Assembly: GCA_047967505.1 (NCBI GenBank)
Contig: CM106540.1
Length of the DNA stretch: 64,000 bases
Source: Dipteris shenzhenensis
Taxonomy: Eukaryota; Polypodiophyta; Polypodiopsida; Gleicheniales
Direction: 5' to 3' (one strand)
The translations under genes were made by a program, and so were the position numbers. This document shows, piece after piece, positions 54,577 through 64,000 of this stretch (position 1 is the first letter of the stretch; every line of letters starts with the position of its first letter). The notes under the pieces were generated by a model. It had not been told where the DNA came from, made no database searches, and saw nothing but the letters and a program-made list of their open reading frames with translations.

Positions 54577-55567
54577 AGGTAAGGTCTTACCACTGATGTG
54601 GCAGTGTCTAGTCCCTTACAATTCAAAAAGAACCATCACCATATAGATGCATGTTACAAGCAATGAAATCTGAAAAGGGAGGGTCCTTTGCATATTGATA
54701 ATAGTGAGAAACTTGGGATTTGCCTTGGAGTTTAGTGACATTTCTATTGTTATATCTTGGAGTTTCTTCTTCTTTATCTTCCTAACACATGGAGTGTTGC
54801 TAGAACCATAAGAAGAAGGCATGTTCAAAGACTATCTTTCCATGAATACAAAGATATGAAGGAGAGATTGTCAAGATACTAAGTAGAATGTTTGCAGGTG
54901 AATGACACTCCCACAAGTCCGATGGCTCAAATCTAGCACTCCAGCATAGTCAGTAAAAAAATTCTTGCAATCGAACTAAGAAGCCCCAAAACTTAGTTGA
55001 CTTGGTCAACCTTTTCAAAGCTAAAACTATCCAAAATAGCAAACAGAGATAGCAGCAACTTGGAGGATGAAATTCAACCAAATGAGAGCAGCTCTTTGAG
55101 GGCTTTTGATGTGCAATGAGAGATATACTAATAGAGAAGAACAGTACCAAGCTTGGGCAAAAAGTTAGGTCAAGTTGCCATAGGCAGAAGCTCAAATGCT
55201 GAGTGGGCTTTTCATCACCACGTCTTAGTTACTAAAGAATTTGCCTTCAAACTTCATCAACAACTAGCTCATAAGGTTGCCTAACTTCAGCTCAGAGCAT
55301 TTGATGAATGGTGGCTCCAGCAAGCACAATTATGTGAAACTTCGGTGCACTGTATTCATGTTGGCACCGGCAAATGACTCAAGCACTTTCCTCCTAGCCG
55401 AGGATTTGCCCCATTTCAAGGAATCTTGGGCTCAAAGGTTGTGTGAAATGGCTGAGAGATGGAGGAGAACAAGCTTAAAGATAAAACATGGGAAGAGAGG
55501 GGATAAATCCTTCATTGTGAAGAAGATGATGACATGGCACTCAAAGAGGGCTCAAGGAGGGTGAACA
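54577..55567 (-). other. Copia F leader between primer site and gag
   Basis: About 1 kb of leader on the minus strand. A 95-codon plus-strand open frame at 55277-55564 (MPNFSSEHLMNGGSSKHN) has no recognised family and is probably incidental. Confidence 0.5.
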
Positions 55568-55583
55568 TAGCTCTAATGCCACA
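55568..55583 (-). promoter_or_regulatory. Primer-binding site of copia F
   Basis: The minus strand reads TGTGGCATTAGAGCTA just after the LTR end CCAACA. It is a variant of the Met-tRNA site (TGGTATCAGAGC). Confidence 0.75.
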
Positions 55584-55884
55584 TGTTGGAGTAGCAAGAA
55601 GGATTCAAAAGATGAAGCAAAATGGAGGATTTTATTCATGAGAGATATCCTGCATATATAGGCACAAGTTACATCCAAGAGTGACATCACATGTGAGCTC
55701 AATAGAGCATCTAGATCCATAAATCACTCCACTGATTTCTCAATCAAGCCCATGAATCTATCAATCACACCTAATGGAACCTTCTACAACCAAACCTAGT
55801 CACACTAACCACCATGTGGTGAGACACACACCCATACAAACCTTGTACCCCTAGGTACACCCCATTACATCAATTTGTCCATCA
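55584..55884 (-). repeat. Copia F 5' LTR
   Basis: 301 bp matching the reverse complement of 20114-20414. Minus sense starts TGATGGACAAATTGATGTAA and ends CTTGCTACTCCAACA. Confidence 0.88.
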
Positions 55885-56119
55885 TGTGATTGGCGCAGAT
55901 TGTGGAATAAAGGAGAGTGGAAGCATTAAGGTTTCCTAGAATTATCTTTTTAGGAATATAATGCTTGTGCGATATATATGACTTGTTAAATAGAAGTGAA
56001 TGTGAATGTAGCTTGTTTGTATCATGAATTCTTTAACATATCTTGAATGAGTGCCCTGATATGATTTGTAATGTGTGTTTTATATGTGTGTATTTGGTTA
56101 TTTGTTTCAAATAGATTCT

Positions 56120-57080
56120 AAATGGAATCCCTCCTCCATGATGGTCTTTCAAAAATCCCAACCCAGTTCCCCATGTTGCTATCATTTGAGACATCCAAAT
56201 TCTCACATGTAGTAAAGAAGATTGTGCATGATATGGATTGGGTGAAGTATAACATCGAAGTGCATGCACGTGGGTGGGGTCGATACCGATCGTGCATGGA
56301 TCGGCATCATGTGAGGGTGGCACAAAAAAACCTATGGGAAAGATTGTAAGCTTTGGAGAGATCACTACGACCGAGTATATTTACTATAAAAAACATAATG
56401 GTTTATGTAGACGTCTTCTTGGACCGTGAGTACAGAGTCCAAGAGTATAATTTTATATTAGAAGAAGTGGAAGATGAGTTCTTGAGTGACCCATCTAGTG
56501 GTGAGACCTTGGGTAGTAATGTAGAGCAGTATACCTCCTCCTCTAATTTTGCATGTTTGGAGAATGTCTCTTTTGGAGACAAATTCTGTCTAATGATACT
56601 TATTTTGCGATATTTTTTGTATATGAAAACTCTTGCTTAACAATACTCTTTTTTGCGATATTTTTTGTATATGAAAACTCTCTTGGATGTAAATTGTCTA
56701 AAGTAAATAATTGTCTTTTCATAGTTTTAGTAAATTGAATTTGAGTTTCAAGTAATAAATTGTCTTTGAAGTTGATTGACTTTTCGCTTCTTACCCGCTC
56801 TTTTGTTTGTTTTTGTTTTCGTGTTTGTATCTGCGTTCATCCAATCTCCCCAAATTAGACATGTCAACACGTTGCATATCTGGAGAGTCCATGTTCAGAG
56901 AGTATGGAACCCCTCATATGAGGAGACGTCATGATCTATACTCTCTAGAGGACTTTGATTCCACTCAGTTGAGTCCTATGGGGCCTACCCCTGTGATTAC
57001 CCTTGGGTGGACTCCCTACAGTCTGACTCCTCTCGAGCTTGAAATGATATATCAACATGCATGCAAAGGCTGAGCCATGG
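56120..57080 (+). mobile_element. Family W element, copy 3 (plus)
   Basis: Block a at 56122-56349 (FSHVVKKIVHDMDWVKYNIE, VHARGWG) is preceded by an acceptor-like TTTCAAATAG. Block b at 56850-57073 reads LDMSTRCISGES...YGTPHMRRRHDLYSLEDFDSTQ. Both correspond to blocks a and b of copy 2 in the same order, 510 bp apart against 470 bp there. Blocks c and d were not found. Confidence 0.55.
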
Positions 57081-57233
57081 AGAGAGGAGATGGTTAGTGC
57101 AAAGTGTGATGGAGATCACCTCTCGAGCCCAACATGGAAGAAGAGTAGATGGTAAGTAGTTTTGTAATCAATTTGGTTCTCGATTCTAGAGGCTGAGTGT
57201 TTGATTGTGGTGTTGCAGGTATCTAATTGAAAA

Positions 57234-57841
57234 ATGAGGGAAAAGAAGGCCATGGAAAGCAATGGAGACCAATGCGATGAAGACAATAGACGTGAGCATA
57301 ACCGTAGGATTTGGGAGCATGAGCTTGGTCTAGCTATCTTTTCGGATGTGAAAAGGTACCTTCTTGAGTGTTGCTATGTTGTAGGGCTGTGCACTACAGA
57401 GCTCGCGGAAGTGTGATCTTCCATCTTCATTTGCAATATATGGTATGCTAGACAATAGCAAGTAGTATCCAGGGTGTCAATCAATTGTTGCAGAAGTATA
57501 TCGAGTGGGACAAGGAGCACTCGATGGGGGAAGTTACTTTTTGCAAAGTGTTAAAGAAAAGAAACTGACATACGTACCAAGAGATGCTTTGGTACTATGT
57601 GAAGGGCTTTGGGCACACATATTTCCAATACTTTTCTAAGAATGTTAGTGTGGATGATCTCCAATCAGGCATGGACCTATATGTGAGTTACGGAGAGGAT
57701 GAAGTGAAAAAGCATGTGTGTTTGATGAGTACAAATATCTTTGAATGTTGCTTCATGTTTTGGAAATATAAGTTAGGGTGCACGATGGGCATACCCTTTA
57801 GCAAGTGTCTGCTAAAGATGCTTTCAGAAGGGAAATACTAG
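57234..57841 (+). pseudogene. Unidentified coding traces after W copy 3
   Basis: Two plus-strand stretches, 57234-57416 (REHNRRIWEHELGLAIFSDV) and 57584-57841 (YVKGFGHTYFQYFSKN, MDLYVSYGEDEVKKHVCLMS), look protein-like. They are separated by a stop-rich interval. The family is not recognised. They may be later exons of family W or host-derived. Confidence 0.3.
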
Positions 57842-58169
57842 CATCTTGGGCATCTTGGGCCGCTCCCTATCAAGGACACGGTATAGAGCCTCCATGTGGT
57901 GCATGCTTATGGAGATATTTGGTCTCATCATCTTCACTCAGTCCTAGTGATATTAGATTATACATCTTCTTCATTTTTCACTCATGCAAAAGCAGGCCTC
58001 ACGTAGATGATCATGTGAAAGGAGTGCTCAAGGGGGCTCCAAGATACTTTGAGATGAGTCTAGTGGACAGGAAGAGCTCACATGCATCTCAATCTCTAAA
58101 GCCAAGTGATATGCCACTACTTGTTAAATCCTTGGTGGTTACAAGGTGACTTGTTAAATGAAATAGTTG
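57842..58169. other. Unassigned spacer
   Basis: No gene or repeat was recognised in this stretch. Confidence 0.4.
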
Positions 58170-58612
58170 TAAATCCTACACCCTCTAAGGAATCTAATAG
58201 TGACAAGCAGCCATCTTACATCTTGTTGATTTCTAGCATTAAGGGAATACATATTGCTTGACAATATTTTGGTAGATGATCCAAGTGCTTCTTGATAGTA
58301 TTTTTGTAGATGCTCCAAATGATACTCCTCATCTACTTTTTGCTTATCTTTTTATGTGGCAAGCCCAATTGCAAACTGATTTCTTTCACAAATTTCACAA
58401 GTAATGTCGTGATAGATTGTGTTGAGAGAGAAGAAGAAGAGATGACATACACACGAAATAGACTCCCAAAGACTGATTCATATTGATCATAAATTACACA
58501 TATATAGGTGAGACCTATAGGGTTCAAGTTAGAGTGAGCTATATATAGAACCACTTGTAGACTGCGTAGAGAAGTGAGATCTTGCCCCATCTACATTTGT
58601 ATATCCCAAAAG
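58170..58612 (-). repeat. Probable LTR remnant of copia D
   Basis: This lies directly downstream (minus sense) of the truncated copia D RNase H. It contains a TATA-like CTATATATGTG on the minus strand and an LTR-end-like CTCTCTCAACACAATC. No second copy is present in the window, so the borders are not defined. Confidence 0.35.
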
Positions 58613-59858
58613 ATCAAGAGATGTTGCAAAAGATGATTCTGTATGATGTTGATAAACTAATCCAAAGTCAGAAGTGCCTTTCTTATACTTTAGAACATGT
58701 TTTACTGCAGATCAATGTTGCATTGAGGGAGCAGCCAGATGCTAACCTAGAAATTTGGCAATAAAAATAATATCTGGGCGAGTGTTCAACCTGATAAACT
58801 ATAGGCAACCAACAAGATTGGCATAGGTTTGATGTGAAACCACAACATCATGAGTTGATCGAGTATTTATGATAGATCTCACAAGATAAGGAGTGGTCGC
58901 AGAGTGAGCATTCATCAAGCCAAACTTTTGAACTGCATCTTGAATGATTTTGTTTATCGAAGTAGCATAACTCCCTTGTCGATGATATAGCTGAACTTGA
59001 ATACCAAGACATCAATGAATGTCACCAACATCAACCATATCAAATGATGAGGATAACATTTTCTTTACATGTTGCAGGAAACTGAGATTGTTGGAAACAA
59101 GTATGGTGTCATCCACATAAAGAGCAAGGATGAAAAAAACATCATCATCACGTTTGACATATAAGTTGGGGTCAGAGAAACAAGAGTTGAAACCAGTGAA
59201 TGTGAGAAATTGATCAATTTTCATGTACCAAGAACGAGAAGCTTGTTTTAGACCATAAAGAGCACGATGAAGGTGACAAACAAGATGGTCTTGACTAGGA
59301 AGTATGAACCCTTCTGGCTACTCCATATAAATCTCCTCTTCAAGATCTCCATTAGTAAAAGCAGTTTTCACATTTATTTGATGAATCTCCAAATCAAATT
59401 GAGTAGCAAAAGCCAAGAGTACCGGAATGCTTGTACTACGAACAAGGGGTGAAAATGTATCATGATAATCAACCCCTGCAATTTGTGAGTATTCTTTTGC
59501 AACCAGACGAGCTTTAAACATGTCAAAAGGACCATCGACTTTGGTTTTGGTTTTATAAACCCACTTACATTTGATAGGAGTACGACCAGGAGGTAGTTCA
59601 GTAGGAACCCATGTACCTTTAGAGATTAAAGAATCATATTCAGCTTCCATGGCCTCTTGCCATTCACTCTTTTACGCGAAAGAGATAGCTTCTATATAAG
59701 TAGTAGGGTCTTCATGAGCAACCATTGCATGATCAATGATGTCAAAGTCATCAACAAAATCATGAGGAGAACCATGTTCAAAATCAATAGGCAAATCAAC
59801 ATAAATATCAACACTATCATCAGAAGCCTATGTGTGTGCAGGATGCAAATCAAGATTG
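58613..59858 (-). pseudogene. Copia D reverse transcriptase with RNase H start
   Basis: Minus-strand pol from a lineage distinct from copia A-C. An acidic linker is followed by WQEAMEAEYDSLISKGTWVP, IKCKWVYKTKTKVDGPFD, FKARLVAKEYSQIAGVDYHD, LYGLKQASRSW, LYVDDTILVSNNLSFL and SHQTYANLVGCL...NTRPDIIFIA. Stops occur near 59673, 58794, 58752 and 58725. Gag, protease and integrase are absent, and the frame ends near 58613. Confidence 0.9.
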
Positions 59859-60200
59859 ACAACAAGAAAAAGCACCTATAGATGTGCACACAGATGCATT
59901 TATTGAACTTAAAAAAAAACTTTCAGGCACGTCTATTTGCACGTCTAGAGACCCGCATCTAACGATGCATCTATATAGCACATAGACGTGCATATAGACG
60001 TGCATATAAATGCATAAATAGACGCTCTACTAGAAAATTTAAAAAACAGATAGACGCATTGTTAAACACGTGTATAGATGCATTTATAAAAAGTCTTATA
60101 GATGCTTTTCTAGACATGCAAATAGATGCTCCTCGAATAGACAGATGCATATATAGACACGTTTATAGACGGTTTGATAGGCGTGCTACATAATATTTTT
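59859..60200. repeat. Subterminal repeat region of a possible CACTA-like element
   Basis: ACAAGAAAAAGCACC at 59860-59874 resembles the CACTACAAGAAAAA end of plant CACTA elements with its first bases degraded. It is followed by about 320 bp with a dozen or more copies of (T)AGACGTGCATATAGA/AGATGCAT-type motifs in both orientations, the usual subterminal layout. Confidence 0.45.
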
Positions 60201-60565
60201 TAAATTTATAGAATGTTGTGTATATTGTGTATGCTATGTAGTTATAGGAATCCCATTTCCACATTGTGTAATTCAATTCTTATAGCCAGCCGCATTTTGA
60301 TTAGCACTCTTGCAAGCACATCTATAGCCAACAATTACAATTCCAAATAAAACATTACAACTCCAAAACGTTTAGTTCACAAGGCATTAATTGATAGAAC
60401 ATTGCACAAGAAAATTGAAAGCTCAAAAAGTGCTTGTATGTACATATAGCATGAAGCTAAGCCATGTCCTATGGCTTCAAGTACCAAAAATAAGAGGAGT
60501 GTATATACAAGCATCATTATAAAAGTGCTTCCATGTATCTCCTCTACGATGGTGGTGGTGGTAGG
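60201..60565. other. A/T-rich spacer between the subterminal repeats and the transposon-like gene
   Basis: No gene was recognised. It is presumed to be the 3' untranslated part of the element. Confidence 0.4.
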
Positions 60566-61483
60566 CTATCTCAATAGGAGTAGGGTATCTGCCCATGATA
60601 TCAAGTTGCAAGATGACACAATTTGCGAAGGGGTTAGTACAAAGAAAAAACCTCCTAATAAACTAAATAAACAATATAATTTGAGATCAATACTTACAAA
60701 TTGGGCCTCCCATGATTCAACACCCCCTGCTCCAAAATGCACGCTTCCATATTGCTCCATTTGGATCCTTCGTGCCTCCACGTGTTGCAGACTGGGTTCC
60801 TCCCTTGCTGAGTTCATTTCTTTCTTCCACTCATGCTTGTGAGTGGTGTGGGGCAAGCCCCTTGGTGGTTGACCTTCCTCAAGCCTGGCAAGCTCTGCTA
60901 GTGCCTGCCTCTTAAGTGAAGATCTTTTATTGCCAAGTATCGTAACAATATTTGACTTGGCCCATTTATCTGTGAACTGAAGATTGGGGGGGTTAGGATA
61001 CCTAGAGCGAACAGCAGTGAGGGTCTCATCAGCCAACCTCTTTGGCTGGTCTTTGTAGTGGGTGAAGCAATCTCTGTAATTGTTAGCAATTACAGAGTGC
61101 ATGAAGGCCATGATGTCCTTCCCCCGTGCATCCATCAAGATGCCTCCTGTCTAAGTGATGTCATAGAGGATCATACCATCACTTGGAGGCACGTCTAAAT
61201 CATCTAAATCATCCTCATCCCCACCACCACCCCTCCCAAAGCATTGTGCCATGCATCCCCTATCGCTCTTCCTGCTACTACACCTGTTACCATGTCGTGT
61301 CGAGCTAGTACGCTGGCCACTCGTAGCTAGAGACTGCACTGGACTACATGGACCACTCATAGCTAGAGAACCGAGTCTTGATTGCACAGGAGTATGCCGA
61401 TGGCTTTGCGAGATAGAAGGACCTCCTAACGGCATGGGGGAAGGGGCATAAGACGGCACGAGAGAAGGGGCATAAGATGGCAT
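60566..61483 (-). pseudogene. Transposon-associated gene, possibly En/Spm (CACTA) accessory protein
   Basis: A Ser/Pro-rich N-terminus (SYAPSPMPLGGPSISQSHRH) and an acidic patch (DEDDLDDLDVPPSDG) lead into MDARGKDIMAFMHSVIANNY, a TAG having split the frame at 61153-61151. Then come FTDKWAKSNIVTILGNKRSS, an EWKKEMNSAREEPSLQHVEA region and QMEQYGSVHFGAGGVESWEA. The layout resembles the plant proteins grouped as En/Spm-associated transposase family (short conserved W...K.N...NR block). The match is by eye only. From about 60690 the sequence runs into a possible splice site and loses similarity. Confidence 0.45.
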
Positions 61484-61835
61484 GGGGGAAGGGGCTCGGC
61501 TATGTAGCCGGCTAGGATTTGTTGACTCTGCTAGGGTCAGCTGGTGTGGGGTTGGGCTAGTTTGGAGTCTATAGTGCCAACTCCTAGGGGGTGTTTAAAG
61601 TACCTGTCATGTAGCCGTATAACCCCCCAAGACTGGGAGGGTGCCCTAAAAGGTTATTTAACTCCCAAAAGATGGTCTCCCAAAGATCAGGTGAGCTTGA
61701 AGAGCTTCCTGGCCATATGATGAATTGGAAAAAAGAAAAAAAGAAGAGTAATGATGAGTTGAGAAGAGAAAAAGAAGAGAAAAAGAGAGAGAAAAATTAC
61801 CATGAAAAGAGAGGGAAATAGAGGATAAAAGAGAG
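61484..61835. other. Unassigned spacer with a short purine stretch
   Basis: No gene is seen. 61725-61835 is purine-rich (GAAAAAGAAGAGAAAAAGAGAG), similar in flavour to the long homopurine tracts. Confidence 0.45.
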
Positions 61836-61987
61836 AACACTTATTTCATTGATTTTGGAATTTTTCTGTTGTTTTTGGATGAAGCCCAAAAATCCTTCCC
61901 AAATGAAAAGTTTACTTTGTGAAAATATCCTTCCCAAATCAAAATTTTACTTTGTGAAAATATTCTTCCCAAATCAAAAGTTCACTT
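61836..61987. repeat. Inverted copy of the repeat at 1-152
   Basis: This is the reverse-complement match of the first 152 bases of the window, including the three ~33-bp sub-repeats. Confidence 0.75.
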
Positions 61988-62063
61988 TGTGGCACTATCA
62001 ATTCACATAAAAATCTTGTTTTCTTAATCTATACTTTTGCACTAACATGGAAGTATTGGAAAT

Positions 62064-64000
62064 TGTTGGCTCTTTCCTACTGCTTTCATAGGAAGAGCTG
62101 GGTATTCTATGTTGCAGGGATTCGAGGCTTTTTGTCACCTACAGATATATTGGGATTGTCGTTGTAGTATATGTGTAGCTTAGGACCTCGAGTCGTGTTC
62201 CGGTGAGAGACGTAGGCTTAAGTGTGGTAAGCAAACAAAGTGCAAGCATGTGTAAAAAGGCACGTATCCATCGTTGTTGGGGTAATGAAGGCTTTCGCCT
62301 TCATTGGGGGTTGTAGGGTTTAGGAGGAGTTTAAGGGTTCAGAAGGAGGTTCCAGGGTTACGAAAGAGTTCAAGGGTTTAGGAGAAGTTTAAGGGTTCAG
62401 AAGGAGATTCCAAGGTTCAGAAAGAGTTCCAGGGTTTAGAAAGAGTTCCAGGGTTTAGAAGGAGGTTCCAAGGTTTAGAAGGAGTCCAGGGTTAGAGGGA
62501 GGATTCAAGATTCAGAGTAGAATTTACATGGTGGAGAACTCGTCTCCCTCGTAGATCATGGAGTTTAAGGGTTTTAGAAAAGCATAGGAGTGGGAGAGGA
62601 AGAAGGTGTAAGAGCATGGGTGAAAGAAGAGAGAGGAGGAAGGAGGAGGAGGGAAGAGGAGGAGGGAGGGGGAGGAGAGAGGAGGAGGGGGAGGAGGGAG
62701 GAGGAGGAGGAGGAGGAGGAGGAGGGAGGAGGAGGAGGAGGAGGGAGGAGGAGGAGAAGGAGGAAGGAGGAGGAGGGAGGAGGAGAGGGAGAGGGTGGGT
62801 TGCAGGGTTGGAGGAGAGGGGAGAAGGGTTGCAAGGTTAGGACATGCTTTTGGACGTGCAGTGCAAGGAAGCATGGACACTTGAGACAAATGCTTGGAAT
62901 ACCAATGTAGACTCAACACAATGCCCTAAGAGTGTGGGCTTCATTCCATTATGGGGTATTTATACAAGTTGGAGAGCTTCTCTCTCTGCATGTAACACAA
63001 AGTCATATCACAAAGTTGTAACACAAAGTTGTATCACAAAGTTGTAACACAAAGTTGTGTCACAAAGTCGTAACACATTCTCTCTCTTCATGTAGAAGTT
63101 GTAACACAAAGTTGTAACACAAAGTTGTTACACAAAGTTGTAACACAAAGTTGTAACACAAAGTTGTGTCACAAAGTCGTAACACATTCTCTCTCTACAT
63201 GTAGAAGTTGTAACACAAAGTTGTATCACAAAGTTGTATCACCTTCTCTTTCTTCATAAGTTCATGTTGGCACAGAGTCAACATACTCCCGGATCCATTT
63301 TATTACCCGTCCTCGGGTTATGGCTTATTTTGATTTCAGAGTTGGGATGCCATGTGCGTAATTCAGTGGCTATTTGGCTTGTGGTATGCGAGTCGTTCCT
63401 GCTGTAATTCTTTTGCACCACACAATTTGTAGTCAATAGTCAAGAAACTTATCTCCTCTTAAGGAGGGGTAGATGACTATGAATGTCAGAGGGGATCTCA
63501 TTGCTGAGGTTGCGGACGCTGCCATCGAATCTTCTTGGGAAGAGGTTTGGCGGGGGTCTCGTTGTTGAGGCTATCATTTCTTGCTATCTTGCATACATGT
63601 TGGATGCGATTGCACCCGTAGCATTGAGCTTGTAGATAATTAGTATGCAAGTTTGATATTTTAGCATATAGGAGATGGCTGTGATGTTTGGCGGGGGTCT
63701 CGTTGCGGAGGCTGCAGACTCTGTTGCCAATTCATCTTGAGTTTTGGCATAGCTTCGTGTACTGCGTGTGAATTCATTGCATGCTTTGAGAGTATGGAAT
63801 GAAAGTGTGTGATACTATTTTTTATGCAATCTATTATGTGCCTATGCAAAATCATGTGAGTGCATGTGATGTGTCTAACTATATGCTTATTTGTGGGATT
63901 TGATAGGGAAACTAAGACTCAAACATCCCTAATGTGCAAAAAACGTGCGTATGCAGTGAGTGTGCGTGTAACAATCTAGTGCAAACTATATGTGCAAAAA
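62064..64000 (-). repeat. LTR of the gypsy G1/G3 family, running off the window
   Basis: This starts TGTTGGCTC at 62064 and matches the reverse complement of 11510-13433 and, in its first half, 18778-19846. It carries the same arrays: 20-bp GTTCCAGGGTTTAGAAGGA units (62310-62500), GGA microsatellite (62635-62795), 13-bp GTTGTAACACAAA units (62995-63245) and two units of the ~140-bp GGCGGGGGTCTCGTTG repeat (63430-63720). No primer site adjoins 62063, so no internal region of a minus-strand element lies to the left in this window. Confidence 0.85.

Noticed and set aside
55277-55564. A 95-codon plus-strand frame as a host gene
   Set aside because: It lies antisense within the copia F leader between primer site and gag and shows no recognised domain.

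Overview
This window is repeat-dominated nuclear DNA from a land plant with a large genome. The evidence is stacked Ty1/copia and Ty3/gypsy LTR retrotransposons with plant-type primer-binding sites, a short non-autonomous LTR element carrying a plant-type TLDc-domain gene, a 246-bp hAT-like MITE family, and nonsense codons that mostly look like CAG to TAG changes, as expected from deamination of CHG-methylated cytosine. The species cannot be named from the sequence. No intact host gene, rRNA, tRNA or CRISPR array was found, and nearly every reading frame belongs to a decayed transposon.

Layout. 1-9562: a copia element (copia A, 5' truncated) split by a minus-strand non-autonomous LTR element (2119-7380) with 2.06-kb LTRs. 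9590-19846: two fragments of one gypsy family. A plus-strand RNase H/integrase piece with its 3' LTR abuts a minus-strand piece made of 5' LTR, primer site, a 3.9-kb leader with a G-rich minisatellite, and gag. 19847-20985: end of a copia element (family F) and a small unidentified frame. 20986-36600: purine and pyrimidine tracts with inverted arms (23803-24640 and 28590-29344) around a central segment. Into this have inserted a MITE, the TLDc-bearing element (21955-23739), an internally deleted copia (copia E, 24966-27714) holding a second MITE, and a young complete copia (copia B, 30681-36165).

36770-46085: two inverted copies of an unclassified multi-exon element family (W), a third purine tract, and a repeat-rich promoter-like region. 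46086-55884: copia C, a minus-strand gypsy (G2) with its LTR, a tRNA-like Pol III box pair beside a tandem duplication containing the third MITE, a G2 LTR without coding region, and copia F gag with its LTR. 56120-64000: a third W copy, minus-strand copia D, a putative CACTA-like element, and another gypsy-family LTR running off the end.

The genes do not form a host pathway. They are replication genes (gag, protease, integrase, reverse transcriptase, RNase H) of separate, mostly dead elements. Insertion order can be read from nesting and target-site duplications. The two most unusual items are the TLDc-carrying short LTR element and the purine/pyrimidine-armed composite.
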